This document shows, in pieces, positions 1-5,366 of a stretch of DNA of 10,214 nucleotides. The notes under the pieces are model-generated. The model was not told the DNA's origin, searched no databases, and saw nothing but the letters and a program-made list of their open reading frames with translations. How positions within the stretch are numbered: the first letter of the stretch is position 1; every line of letters begins with the position of its first letter. The translations under genes and the position numbers were made by a program. The DNA comes from Elusimicrobiota bacterium (GTDB lineage Bacteria; Elusimicrobiota; Elusimicrobia; UBA1565; JACRDR01): positions 1 to 10,214 of the forward strand of contig JACRDR010000140.1 of NCBI GenBank assembly GCA_016212845.1, in the 5' to 3' direction.

Positions 1-140
1 ACTCGCGGATCGAGTACACCGCGGGCCTGACGTACAAGCCCATCCCGCAGGTCGTCGTGAAAGGCGACTACCAGTGGCTGCTGAACCAGGCGCGCACCGG
101 GGTCAATCAGCTGAACTTCGGGCTGGGGTACGTGTTCTGA
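1..140 (+). CDS. C-terminal end of an outer-membrane beta-barrel (porin-like) protein, partial
   Basis: This is the last 45 codons of a gene that starts before the window; the reading frame is at position 3 and the stop is TGA 138-140. The translated end alternates polar and hydrophobic residues, as in antiparallel barrel strands (a strand around VVVKGDYQW, a turn, then a final strand NQLNFGLGYVF). It finishes on an aromatic Tyr-Val-Phe, the C-terminal phenylalanine signature recognised by the BAM assembly machinery. The specific porin family cannot be told from this fragment; phosphate-selective-porin-like or another general barrel are both possible. The next gene starts at or before this stop, so they are probably co-transcribed. 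Confidence 0.72.
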   Translation, partial: SRIEYTAGLTYKPIPQVVVKGDYQWLLNQARTGVNQLNFGLGYVF

Positions 141-661
141 TCTTCGCGCTGATCCTCGCCGCCGCCGCGGGAATCGCGCCGGAAGCCTCGGCGCGCGTCC
201 TGCTGCGGCAGGACGCGGCGCTCAAGCTGGCGTTTCCGATAGCCGCGCCTGAGCGCCGCACCGCGTTCCTCACCGAAGAGCAGGTGAAGTCGGCCGAAAA
301 GGACGCCCACGCGAAGGTGGAGTCGCGGGTCTGGAGCTACTCTGACGCGAAATCGACCGCCGGAGAAGAGACGTTCGCCTACTTCGACACGCACGTCGTG
401 CGCACGATGCCGGAGACCGCGATGGTCGTCGTCGACGGGGAAGGCCGCGTCCGCTTCGTGGAGCTCCTGGCTTTCCACGAGCCGGACGATTACCTCCCGC
501 CGGGCAAGTGGCTCCGGCAACTGGACGGCCGCGCCCTTGATGGGGATTTGTTCGTCCGCCGCGGTATCCGTAATATCACCGGAGCCTCGCTGACTTCCGA
601 GGCCCTGACGCAGGCGATCCGCAGGGTGCTGGCGATCCACCGTTTGATCAACGCGAAATGA
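137..661 (+). CDS. Secreted FMN-binding-domain protein (probable covalent flavoprotein)
   Basis: About 174 residues. A hydrophobic signal-peptide core (IFALILAAAAGIA) is followed by a likely cleavage site at EASA|R. The C-terminal region carries the FMN_bind-type motif T-G-A-S-L-T-S (residues 148-154), followed by an amphipathic helix. In NqrC/RnfG and related FMN_bind domains, the Thr/Ser ending the (S/T)GA(T/S) motif is esterified to FMN by the transferase ApbE; here that would be Ser151. The Asp usual three residues before the motif's first Ser/Thr is Arg, so flavinylation is likely but not certain. The start is ambiguous. A CTG at 137 overlaps the upstream TGA but gives a signal peptide without positive charge. 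A GTG at 74 gives a basic n-region but a 67-bp overlap with the barrel gene. The stop overlaps the next gene by 4 bp. A periplasmic redox role is inferred; no apbE is in the window. Confidence 0.68.
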   Translation: MIFALILAAAAGIAPEASARVLLRQDAALKLAFPIAAPERRTAFLTEEQVKSAEKDAHAKVESRVWSYSDAKSTAGEETFAYFDTHVVRTMPETAMVVVDGEGRVRFVELLAFHEPDDYLPPGKWLRQLDGRALDGDLFVRRGIRNITGASLTSEALTQAIRRVLAIHRLINAK

Positions 662-1179
662 AATACATGCAGACCGGCGGCTTTCAAAATCATCCGCTCA
701 TGCGGACGACGCTCTCGTTCGCGGCGCTGTTTATCGCCGGCCTGTGGGTGACCAACTTCGCGATGTACTTCACTCGGATGGGCGTCTCCCCGGACTCGGT
801 CGTCGCCTACTACCGGGGCTCGGAGGCGGACTTCACTCCCCCGAAGTCGGCGGCGTCGATGCTCGAGACCACGCACATGCACCTGCCGATGATGGCGCTG
901 GTGCTTCTGCTGCTCACGCACCTCATCATTTTCGCGCCCTATACGGAGACCGCGCGCCGCAGGCTGATCGCGGCGAGCTTCCTATCGGCGGGCCTGGAAG
1001 AGGGCTCGGGCTGGCTGGTGCGCTTCGTCCATCCCGGCTTTGCGTGGCTGAAGTTAGGGTCGTTCTTCGCGTTCCAGGCGGTCCTGGCCGTGCTGCTCGC
1101 GACGCTGGGCGTCTTTCTCTGGAGCGCCGCGGGGCACGAACGCCGCGCCGCGCCGCGAGGCACGGCCAAGACCTCCTGA
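658..1179 (+). CDS. Four-helix inner-membrane protein with conserved-looking histidines, unknown function
   Basis: This 173-residue protein starts at ATG 658, inside the stop of the FMN-binding gene (ATGA overlap), which implies translational coupling. I see four hydrophobic segments near residues 19-40, 75-94, 101-121 and 132-156. Histidines lie at the membrane face or inside helices: H73 and H75 (the H-x-H of TTHMHLP), H88 in helix 2 and H125 before helix 4. Such placement would suit heme b or quinone contact, but no named cytochrome signature is present. I do not recognise the family firmly. Its position directly after a secreted flavoprotein and a barrel suggests it passes electrons from the inner membrane to the flavoprotein; that is inference. 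It ends 4 bp from the convergent gene that follows. Confidence 0.7.
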   Translation: MKYMQTGGFQNHPLMRTTLSFAALFIAGLWVTNFAMYFTRMGVSPDSVVAYYRGSEADFTPPKSAASMLETTHMHLPMMALVLLLLTHLIIFAPYTETARRRLIAASFLSAGLEEGSGWLVRFVHPGFAWLKLGSFFAFQAVLAVLLATLGVFLWSAAGHERRAAPRGTAKTS

Positions 1180-1183
1180 ACGG

Positions 1184-1486
1184 TTACTGCTTCGGGGCTT
1201 CGGCCGGCTTCTCGGCCTGCTTGGCTTCCTTGGCCGCCTTCTTCTCGGCCTTCCGCTTTTCGCGGCGAGCCTTCCGCTCGGCCTTCGCTTCCTTGCGCAT
1301 CTCCCTGATCTCTTCCTTGTCCTTCTTGATCGCCTCGCGCTTTTCCTTGATGTCCTGCTTCTTGGCCTGAATCTCCTGCTTCACGCCGGCCTTCGGATCG
1401 GCGGCCGGAGCCGCCTTCTCCTCGGCCCAAACCCCGGAAACCAGCCCCAACGCCACGGCCAACGTCCACAATGCGGATCGAGTCAT
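1184..1486 (-). CDS. Small secreted Lys/Glu-rich coiled-coil protein
   Basis: This 100-residue protein reads right to left. The N-terminus is a clear Sec signal peptide (MTRSALWTLAVALGLVSGVWA, cleavage likely at VWA|EE). The rest is almost entirely charged, with K-E-K-R-E heptad-like spacing from about residue 34 to 90, so a long single helix or coiled coil is expected. A low-complexity Ala/Pro/Lys tail ends at KQ. The ribosome-binding site is strong: the complement of CCCCCT at 1493-1498 reads AGGGGG, six bases before the ATG at 1486. No enzymatic motif is present, so a structural periplasmic role is the most that can be said. The composition could produce false database matches to other Lys-rich proteins. 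Confidence 0.72.
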   Translation of the reverse strand: MTRSALWTLAVALGLVSGVWAEEKAAPAADPKAGVKQEIQAKKQDIKEKREAIKKDKEEIREMRKEAKAERKARREKRKAEKKAAKEAKQAEKPAEAPKQ

Positions 1487-1556
1487 GAATTACCCCCTAC
1501 CCATATATACGAATGAGATCAAAAAAAGTTCCCTGCTTTTGTACAATCGCAGACTG
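1487..1556. promoter_or_regulatory. Divergent intergenic region with candidate promoter elements
   Basis: This AT-rich 70-bp gap separates the divergent genes 1184-1486 (minus) and 1557-2753 (plus). For the plus gene, TACAAT (1542-1547) resembles a -10 box only 9 bases before the ATG at 1557, and no Shine-Dalgarno sequence precedes that ATG, so a leaderless transcript is possible. No good -35 box was found. For the minus gene only the ribosome-binding site (1493-1498) is convincing. A TATATA run (1504-1509) is too close to that site to be its -10 box. A seven-A run lies at 1521-1527. Confidence 0.35.
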
Positions 1557-2753
1557 ATGACCACCGAAAGCGCCCGTAATCGCTACATAATTTTCATTCT
1601 GGCGGCGATCGCCGCGTGCGCCCCCTGGATCACCTGCCGCGTCATGCACATCCACCCCGGCATGCCCTGGGCGGTGCTCACCCCCGGCCTTTGCATCTTC
1701 GGCGCCGCGTTCCTGCTGACCTGGGGAGCCGAGGCCGCCGAGGTGGACATCCCGCAGAGCATCTCCATCGGACTGCTGGCGCTCATCGCCGTTCTGCCCG
1801 AATACGCGGTCGACATGGTCTTCGCCTGGAAGGGCGGCAAGGACCCCACTTACATCCCCTTCGCGACCGCGAACATGACCGGCGCCAATCGGCTCTTGAT
1901 CGGCATCGGCTGGCCTGCGGTACTGCTCGCCTATTGGTGGCGCCATGGCCGGAGCACGATCCAGTTGACGATGGACAACGCCATCGAGCTCGTCGTACTG
2001 CTCTTCGCCACGATCTACGCCTTCGTGCCGCCCATTAAGGCGAGCCTGAGCCTGGTCGACACCGCGGTCTTCGTGGGTCTCTTCGGATTCTACGCCTGGA
2101 AAGCCTCACAGATCGAGTCTCACGAACCGGACCTCGAGGGTCCCGCCGAATTGATCGGCGGCCTCTCGACCGTGGCGCGGCGCGTCACGGTGGGCATCAT
2201 GTTCCTTTTCTCCGCCGGCGCGATCGGCATCTCCGCCGAACCGTTCGCCGAGGGCATCCTCCAGGCGGGAAGGCATTGGGGCATCGAGGAGTTCATCCTC
2301 GTGCAGTGGCTGGCCCCCCTGGCCTCTGAGGCGCCGGAGTTCATCGTCGCCATCCTCTTCGCGATGAAGGGCAAGGCGGGCGTCGCGCTGCGCGCGCTTC
2401 TCTCCTCCAAGGTGAACCAGTGGACGCTTCTCGTCGGCATGCTCCCGGCGGTATACAACCTCTCGGCCGGCCACGTCATGCCGATGCCGCTGGACCCCCG
2501 TCAGGCCGAGGAGATCGCGCTGACCGCCGCGCAGTCGCTTTTCGGCTTGGCCCTGCTGATGAACCTCGAGTTCTCGCTGACCGAAGCGCTCGCTCTGGCG
2601 ATCCTGTTCATCACGCAGATCTTCTTCCCGTCTCCCTCCGCTCGCTGGGCCTTCGCCGGCATCTATCTCGGCGGCTCGATCATGCTGCTCCTGCAAGGCC
2701 GCGAGCGTCGGGGCCGCCTCGCCGAGATCATGCGATACACGATGGGAAAGTAG
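1557..2753 (+). CDS. Na+/Ca2+ exchanger superfamily (CaCA) membrane transporter
   Basis: This 398-residue protein has about ten to eleven hydrophobic helices in two halves. It carries the two inverted alpha-repeats of cation/Ca2+ exchangers. Alpha-1 is near residues 78-118 (AVLPEYAVDMVFAWKGG, then ANMTGANRLLIG); alpha-2 is near 252-297 (LAPLASEAPEFIVAILFAMKG, then SSKVNQWTLLVG). The ion-binding glutamates of the LPE/APE motifs (E82 and E261) are kept, although the canonical GTSLPE is modified to AVLPE and SEAPE, so the exchanged ion could differ. The likely role is Na+- or H+-coupled cation antiport in the inner membrane. I chose ATG 1557 because the 24 extra residues from ATG 1485 are polar and overlap the divergent gene's start. 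The tRNA-Arg gene follows within 40 bp. Confidence 0.82.
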   Translation: MTTESARNRYIIFILAAIAACAPWITCRVMHIHPGMPWAVLTPGLCIFGAAFLLTWGAEAAEVDIPQSISIGLLALIAVLPEYAVDMVFAWKGGKDPTYIPFATANMTGANRLLIGIGWPAVLLAYWWRHGRSTIQLTMDNAIELVVLLFATIYAFVPPIKASLSLVDTAVFVGLFGFYAWKASQIESHEPDLEGPAELIGGLSTVARRVTVGIMFLFSAGAIGISAEPFAEGILQAGRHWGIEEFILVQWLAPLASEAPEFIVAILFAMKGKAGVALRALLSSKVNQWTLLVGMLPAVYNLSAGHVMPMPLDPRQAEEIALTAAQSLFGLALLMNLEFSLTEALALAILFITQIFFPSPSARWAFAGIYLGGSIMLLLQGRERRGRLAEIMRYTMGK

Positions 2754-2774
2754 CGGTCGTGCCTTTCTAAACGC

Positions 2775-2780
2775 TATAAT
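2775..2780 (+). promoter_or_regulatory. -10 box of the tRNA-Arg promoter
   Basis: A perfect TATAAT lies 8 bases before the first base of the tRNA. Transcription would therefore start almost at the mature 5' end, a common arrangement for stand-alone tRNA genes. No convincing -35 box was found 16-18 bp upstream, in the region around 2752-2758. Confidence 0.6.
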
Positions 2781-2788
2781 GCGGATGC

Positions 2789-2860
2789 GCGCCCATAGCT
2801 CAAAGGATAGAGTGTTGGCCTGCGAAGCCGAAGATCCAGGTTCGATTCCTGGTGGGCGCA
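2789..2860 (+). tRNA. tRNA-Arg, anticodon GCG
   Basis: The cloverleaf folds completely. The acceptor stem GCGCCCA (2789-2795) pairs with TGGGCGC (2853-2859), and the discriminator base is A2860. The D stem is GCTC/GAGT, with GGA in the D loop and A at position 20, an arginine identity element. The anticodon stem TTGGC/GCCGA holds the loop CTGCGAA, giving anticodon GCG at 2822-2824. The four-base variable loop is AGAT. The T stem CCAGG/CCTGG holds the loop TTCGATT. The 3' CCA is not encoded (AAC follows), so it must be added after transcription. GCG decodes the arginine codon CGC directly. Confidence 0.95.
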
Positions 2861-2879
2861 AACTCTGACCGCAAACAGC

Positions 2880-2905
2880 CGCCCGGAGCGTTACCGCTCC
2901 GGGCG
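2880..2905 (+). terminator. Strong hairpin after tRNA-Arg, terminator-like with a weak T tract
   Basis: An 11-bp perfect stem (CGCCCGGAGCG at 2880-2890 with CGCTCCGGGCG at 2895-2905) closes a TTAC tetraloop. It lies 19 bases after the tRNA. What follows is TTCTGATG rather than a run of T, so termination is probably incomplete. The next start codon (2911) is only five bases downstream. Confidence 0.6.
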
Positions 2906-2910
2906 TTCTG

Positions 2911-3075
2911 ATGAATAGCTCACCCGACGAAGCCACGCCTAGATTCACGGTCCGGCTGAAGGATTGCCCGGTCTGCCGCCACCCGTGGCCCAAGCACGAC
3001 GAGAAGGGTGCGTGCACCGAGAAGGATTGCTGGTGCCTCTACCACCCGCCCGAAGAGGATGTGGAGCAGGAATGA
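2911..3075 (+). CDS. 54-aa Cys/His-rich protein, putative zinc-binding
   Basis: This small ORF has five cysteines and three histidines: C19-P-V-C22 with H24 and H29, then C35, then C40-W-C42 with H45. The CxxC and CxC pairs with nearby histidines suggest a small zinc ribbon or knuckle that would act in the cytoplasm; no signal peptide or membrane segment is present. Its TGA (3073-3075) overlaps the ATG of the lipoprotein gene (3072) by 4 bp, good evidence that it is translated. No Shine-Dalgarno sequence is visible before ATG 2911, where the hairpin 2880-2905 occupies the expected position. I do not recognise the family. The downstream zinc/iron exporter-type gene fits a role in metal sensing or storage, which is inference. 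Confidence 0.6.
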   Translation: MNSSPDEATPRFTVRLKDCPVCRHPWPKHDEKGACTEKDCWCLYHPPEEDVEQE

Positions 3076-3419
3076 AGCTCGCCCTCGCCGCCCTCCTCGC
3101 GCTCTGCGCCTGCGGCCGCTCTAACGAGCCTGCTCAGGATGGTCCCGTGCCCGCCCTGTCGCGCTCCGGCAGCCGGTGGCAGGTGAGCCGCGGCGATCGC
3201 CGGGTGTTCACCTTCACCAACGAGGCGGGCAAGGTGAAATGGGCTAAGGGCGGAGAGACGGACAGCCTCTTCGTATCCGGCGTCGTCTCCGATCCGAAAG
3301 AAGACGCGCGCATCAAGACGCTCCTGCGCCAATCCCGCCACTTTCGAGATCTCGTGAACCGCCTTTCACGCGCGGGCTACGGCGTCTCCCCCGCCGAGCC
3401 CCCCTCCACGGGCGGATAG
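3072..3419 (+). CDS. Small putative lipoprotein, unknown function
   Basis: This 115-residue protein starts at ATG 3072, overlapping the previous stop. The N-terminus (MKLALAALLALCAC) is a short signal peptide ending in a lipobox-like L-C-A-C, with C14 the likely lipidated cysteine, so the protein is probably anchored in the membrane on the periplasmic side. The mature part has a beta-rich stretch (residues about 33-72, including WQVSRGDRRVFTF and GKVKWAKGG), a basic helix (about 80-100) and a Pro/Ser/Gly-rich tail. No known domain was recognised. An upstream extension in this frame to 2964 would overlap the Cys-rich gene and remove the signal peptide, so it was not chosen. The cation transporter gene begins on the very next base. 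Confidence 0.68.
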   Translation: MKLALAALLALCACGRSNEPAQDGPVPALSRSGSRWQVSRGDRRVFTFTNEAGKVKWAKGGETDSLFVSGVVSDPKEDARIKTLLRQSRHFRDLVNRLSRAGYGVSPAEPPSTGG

Positions 3420-4292
3420 ATGACCGCCTCGTCCGATCCCCGCCGTCTCGTCATTCGTTCGATGTGGCTGGCCGGCAGCCTCTGCGCCGCGAAACTCGCC
3501 ACCGGCGCCTTCACCGGTTCGCTGAGCATCCTCGCCAGCGCCTTGGACTCGCTGATGGACCTCTGCAGTTCCGCGGTCAATTTCGTCTCGATCGCGATCG
3601 CGCGCTCGCCCGCCGACGACGAGCACCAGTACGGCCACGGGAAGGCCGAAGCGCTGGCCTCGCTGTTCCAGGGCTCCTTCATCGCGCTCGGCGGAGTCTG
3701 GTTCCTGATCGAATCGGTGCGGCGGCTCCTGCATCCGGCTCCGCCCCACGACGAATTCCTGGGAGTCGCGGTCATGGGAGTGGCGATGATCGCGACTCTT
3801 ATTCACGGCTTGGCGCTGCGAAAAGCCGCGAAAGCCGAAGACTCGAACGTCTTGAGCGCCGAAGGCGCGCACTTCCTTTCCGACGTCGCGTCCAATATCG
3901 GCATCATGGCGGCGCTGACCCTCGCTCGGTTCACCGGCAAGCCCTGGTGGGATCCGGCGATAACGGCCGCGGTCGTCGCCTACGTGCTGTGGCTGGCGGT
4001 CCCGATCATCCTCACCGCGGTCTCCGAACTCATGGACGAAGGCCTCCCCCCGCATCTGCGCGAAGAAATCGGCCGGATCATACGCGAGCACCACCCCTCC
4101 GTGGTCGGCTACCACAATTTCCGTTCCCGCCGCGCCGGCAACCGGCGCTACATCGAGTTCCACCTCGAACTGCGCGATGTGCGCGAGTTCGTCGCCGCTC
4201 ACGAGATCACCGAGGAGCTCGTCGACAAGATCAAGACCGCCGTGCCCGACGCCGACGTCCTCATCCACGCCGACCCCGAAGGCGGCCGCTAA
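3420..4292 (+). CDS. Cation diffusion facilitator (CDF) transporter, YiiP/FieF-like
   Basis: This 290-residue protein has six transmembrane helices and a cytoplasmic C-terminal domain. It is expected to export Zn2+ (or Fe2+, Mn2+, Cd2+) by proton antiport across the inner membrane as a homodimer. The transport site is intact: D43 and D47 in helix 2 (ALDSLMDL), and H151 and D155 in helix 5 (EGAHFLSD). The loop signature HQYGHGKAEA (residues 69-78) follows D66/D67, matching the second metal site. In the C-terminal domain, H232, H248, H261, H283 and D285 match the ligand pattern that I recall for E. coli YiiP. The His/Asp transport site favours zinc over manganese-type CDFs. The start ATG 3420 directly abuts the lipoprotein stop, so the three genes 2911-4292 probably form one operon. 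Confidence 0.92.
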   Translation: MTASSDPRRLVIRSMWLAGSLCAAKLATGAFTGSLSILASALDSLMDLCSSAVNFVSIAIARSPADDEHQYGHGKAEALASLFQGSFIALGGVWFLIESVRRLLHPAPPHDEFLGVAVMGVAMIATLIHGLALRKAAKAEDSNVLSAEGAHFLSDVASNIGIMAALTLARFTGKPWWDPAITAAVVAYVLWLAVPIILTAVSELMDEGLPPHLREEIGRIIREHHPSVVGYHNFRSRRAGNRRYIEFHLELRDVREFVAAHEITEELVDKIKTAVPDADVLIHADPEGGR

Positions 4293-4300
4293 CTCCTCCG

Positions 4301-4333
4301 ACGAACGAGGGAACTTTTCCCCTCCTCATTCGT
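4301..4333 (+). terminator. Imperfect hairpin after the CDF gene, possible terminator
   Basis: ACGAACGAGG (4301-4310) can pair with CCTCATTCGT (4324-4333), with one mismatch and a 13-base loop. It lies just after the CDF stop, where an operon end is expected, but no T tract follows. This could be chance or a Rho-assisted end. Confidence 0.25.
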
Positions 4334-4379
4334 ACACGTGGGTATGAATTCCCGCCGCGTCCTCCTGTTTCTGGGGGTC

Positions 4380-4408
4380 TTGACAATCATGACTTTGCAT
4401 AGTAAAGT
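4380..4408 (+). promoter_or_regulatory. Sigma-70-type promoter of the 4438-8506 operon
   Basis: A perfect -35 box TTGACA (4380-4385) is followed by exactly 17 bp and TAAAGT (4403-4408) as a four-of-six -10 box. The predicted start near 4415 leaves a leader of about 23 bases containing the strong ribosome-binding site GGAGGGG, just before ATG 4438. This is the best promoter in the window. Confidence 0.75.
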
Positions 4409-4413
4409 ACTTT
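4392..4413 (+). promoter_or_regulatory. Putative operator: ACTTT half-site plus AAAGTACTTT palindrome
   Basis: AAAGTACTTT (4404-4413) is a perfect 10-bp palindrome covering the -10 box and the expected transcription start. Another ACTTT (4392-4396) lies 7 bases before it, so ACTTT and AAAGT also form an inverted repeat across the spacer. A protein bound here would block RNA polymerase. The small winged-helix regulator encoded at 5052-5357 in the same operon is the obvious candidate; this pairing is inference. Confidence 0.55.
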
Positions 4414-4437
4414 TCGAAGAACCATTTGGAGGGGAGA

Positions 4438-5055
4438 ATGCCATCGGACCGACAGCAGCTCGAAGACCGCCTGGACCGGATCAAGGAGATCATGGAACTG
4501 GCGACGGAGTACAAGCTGCTCCCCGACTGGGCGGCGATCGTGGGCGGGACGATGATCCTGATCGCGACGCTGATCACCTACCGGTTGACCGGCTCCTGGG
4601 ACGTGGCGGCGGTCTTCCGGCTCGGCGAGAACCGGTTTTGGCTGGTCGCGGCGATGTGGTCCGGCTCGGTGCTCGCGTCGATCCTCCTCTATTATGTAAT
4701 CGCCCTCCGGGACGCGAAGAAGCTCGGCGTTTCGCTGGAGTCGCGGCCGTCGCAGCTCGCGCGGCGGTCGATGGCGCCGGCGCTCTTCGCGTCGGCGGTA
4801 ATCACGCTCAGGCTCCTGTTGGACGGCCACCTGGGCTACCTGCCGGGGATTTGGATCCTGGGCTACGGGGTGGCGTTGGTGAATGCGGGGCTGTTCTCGA
4901 CGACGGCACCCCGGATCCTCGGACTGCTCTTCATGGCGGTCGGAACTGCCGCGATCGTGTGCTTCCAGCGCTACGACTTGGCCCTGACGGGCCTTACCTT
5001 CGGTGCGTTCCACGTGGCGTTCGGCTGCTACGTCCTGAGCAAGAAATCTGCATGA
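4438..5055 (+). CDS. Six-helix inner-membrane protein, unknown function
   Basis: This 205-residue protein has a charged, helical N-terminus (residues 1-28, rich in Asp, Arg and Glu, possibly a short coiled coil). Six hydrophobic segments follow near 31-48, 68-89, 111-128, 134-154, 159-176 and 181-200. No catalytic motif was recognised. The start is ATG 4438, seven or eight bases after GGAGGGG; a TTG at 4426 would put that ribosome-binding site inside the gene. It is the first gene after the promoter at 4380-4408, and its stop overlaps the regulator's ATG by 4 bp. Being paired with a small winged-helix regulator suggests that it takes part in sensing or is the regulated product, but nothing in its sequence shows which. 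Confidence 0.78.
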   Translation: MPSDRQQLEDRLDRIKEIMELATEYKLLPDWAAIVGGTMILIATLITYRLTGSWDVAAVFRLGENRFWLVAAMWSGSVLASILLYYVIALRDAKKLGVSLESRPSQLARRSMAPALFASAVITLRLLLDGHLGYLPGIWILGYGVALVNAGLFSTTAPRILGLLFMAVGTAAIVCFQRYDLALTGLTFGAFHVAFGCYVLSKKSA

Positions 5056-5357
5056 GCGGATTCATCCCGCCCAGCGAGCTCGACCAGGTCATCCACGAGC
5101 GCGTCCGCTTGGGCATCGTCTCGGCTCTCGCCGCCGCCGGGGAGCTGACCTTCGTCGAGCTGTGCGATCTCTTGAAGCTCACCCCCGGAAATCTTTCGGT
5201 TCATTCGCGCGTACTCGAGAAGGCGGGCTATTTGCTCATCGATAAGGAGTTCGTCGACCGCAAACCTCGCACCACCCTGAAGCTCTCGGCCAAAGGGAAG
5301 GAGGCGTTTCGCCGCTACCTGGAACGCCTCGAGGAGTTCGTGAAGGGACGGAAGTAG
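5052..5357 (+). CDS. Small winged-helix (MarR/ArsR-like) transcriptional regulator
   Basis: This 101-residue protein is essentially one winged-helix DNA-binding domain. It resembles the compact HTH_34-type regulators: HERVRLGIVSALAAAGELTF (helix 1), ELCDLLKLTPGNLSVHSRVLEKAGYL (residues 36-61, helix 2, turn and recognition helix), the beta wing DKEFVDRKPRTTLKLSAKG, and a C-terminal helix (84-98) likely to serve dimerisation. No ligand domain or metal-binding cysteine pair is visible; there is one lone Cys38. It would act as a cytoplasmic dimer. ATG 5052 overlaps the stop of the previous membrane gene (ATGA), so the two are translationally coupled. The palindrome at 4404-4413 in the operon's promoter is its probable target, giving autoregulation; this is inferred from position. 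Confidence 0.85.
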   Translation: MSGFIPPSELDQVIHERVRLGIVSALAAAGELTFVELCDLLKLTPGNLSVHSRVLEKAGYLLIDKEFVDRKPRTTLKLSAKGKEAFRRYLERLEEFVKGRK

Positions 5358-5366
5358 GGAGGAGTC

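Noticed and set aside
1485..1556. N-terminal extension of the exchanger from ATG 1485
   Set aside because: It adds 24 polar residues not typical of the family and overlaps the divergent gene's start codon; ATG 1557 places the first helix normally.
2106..3017. 303-codon open frame on the minus strand
   Set aside because: It is antisense to the exchanger gene and runs through the tRNA gene; the Arg/Glu/Gly-rich composition is typical of a GC-driven shadow frame.
3366..4268. 300-codon open frame on the minus strand
   Set aside because: It is antisense to the well-supported CDF transporter, and its composition looks non-coding.
4338..5051. Long upstream extension of the winged-helix regulator frame
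   Set aside because: It covers the promoter and reads the six-helix protein gene out of frame, giving Gly/Arg/Pro-rich sequence; ATG 5052 fits the domain and the ATGA overlap.
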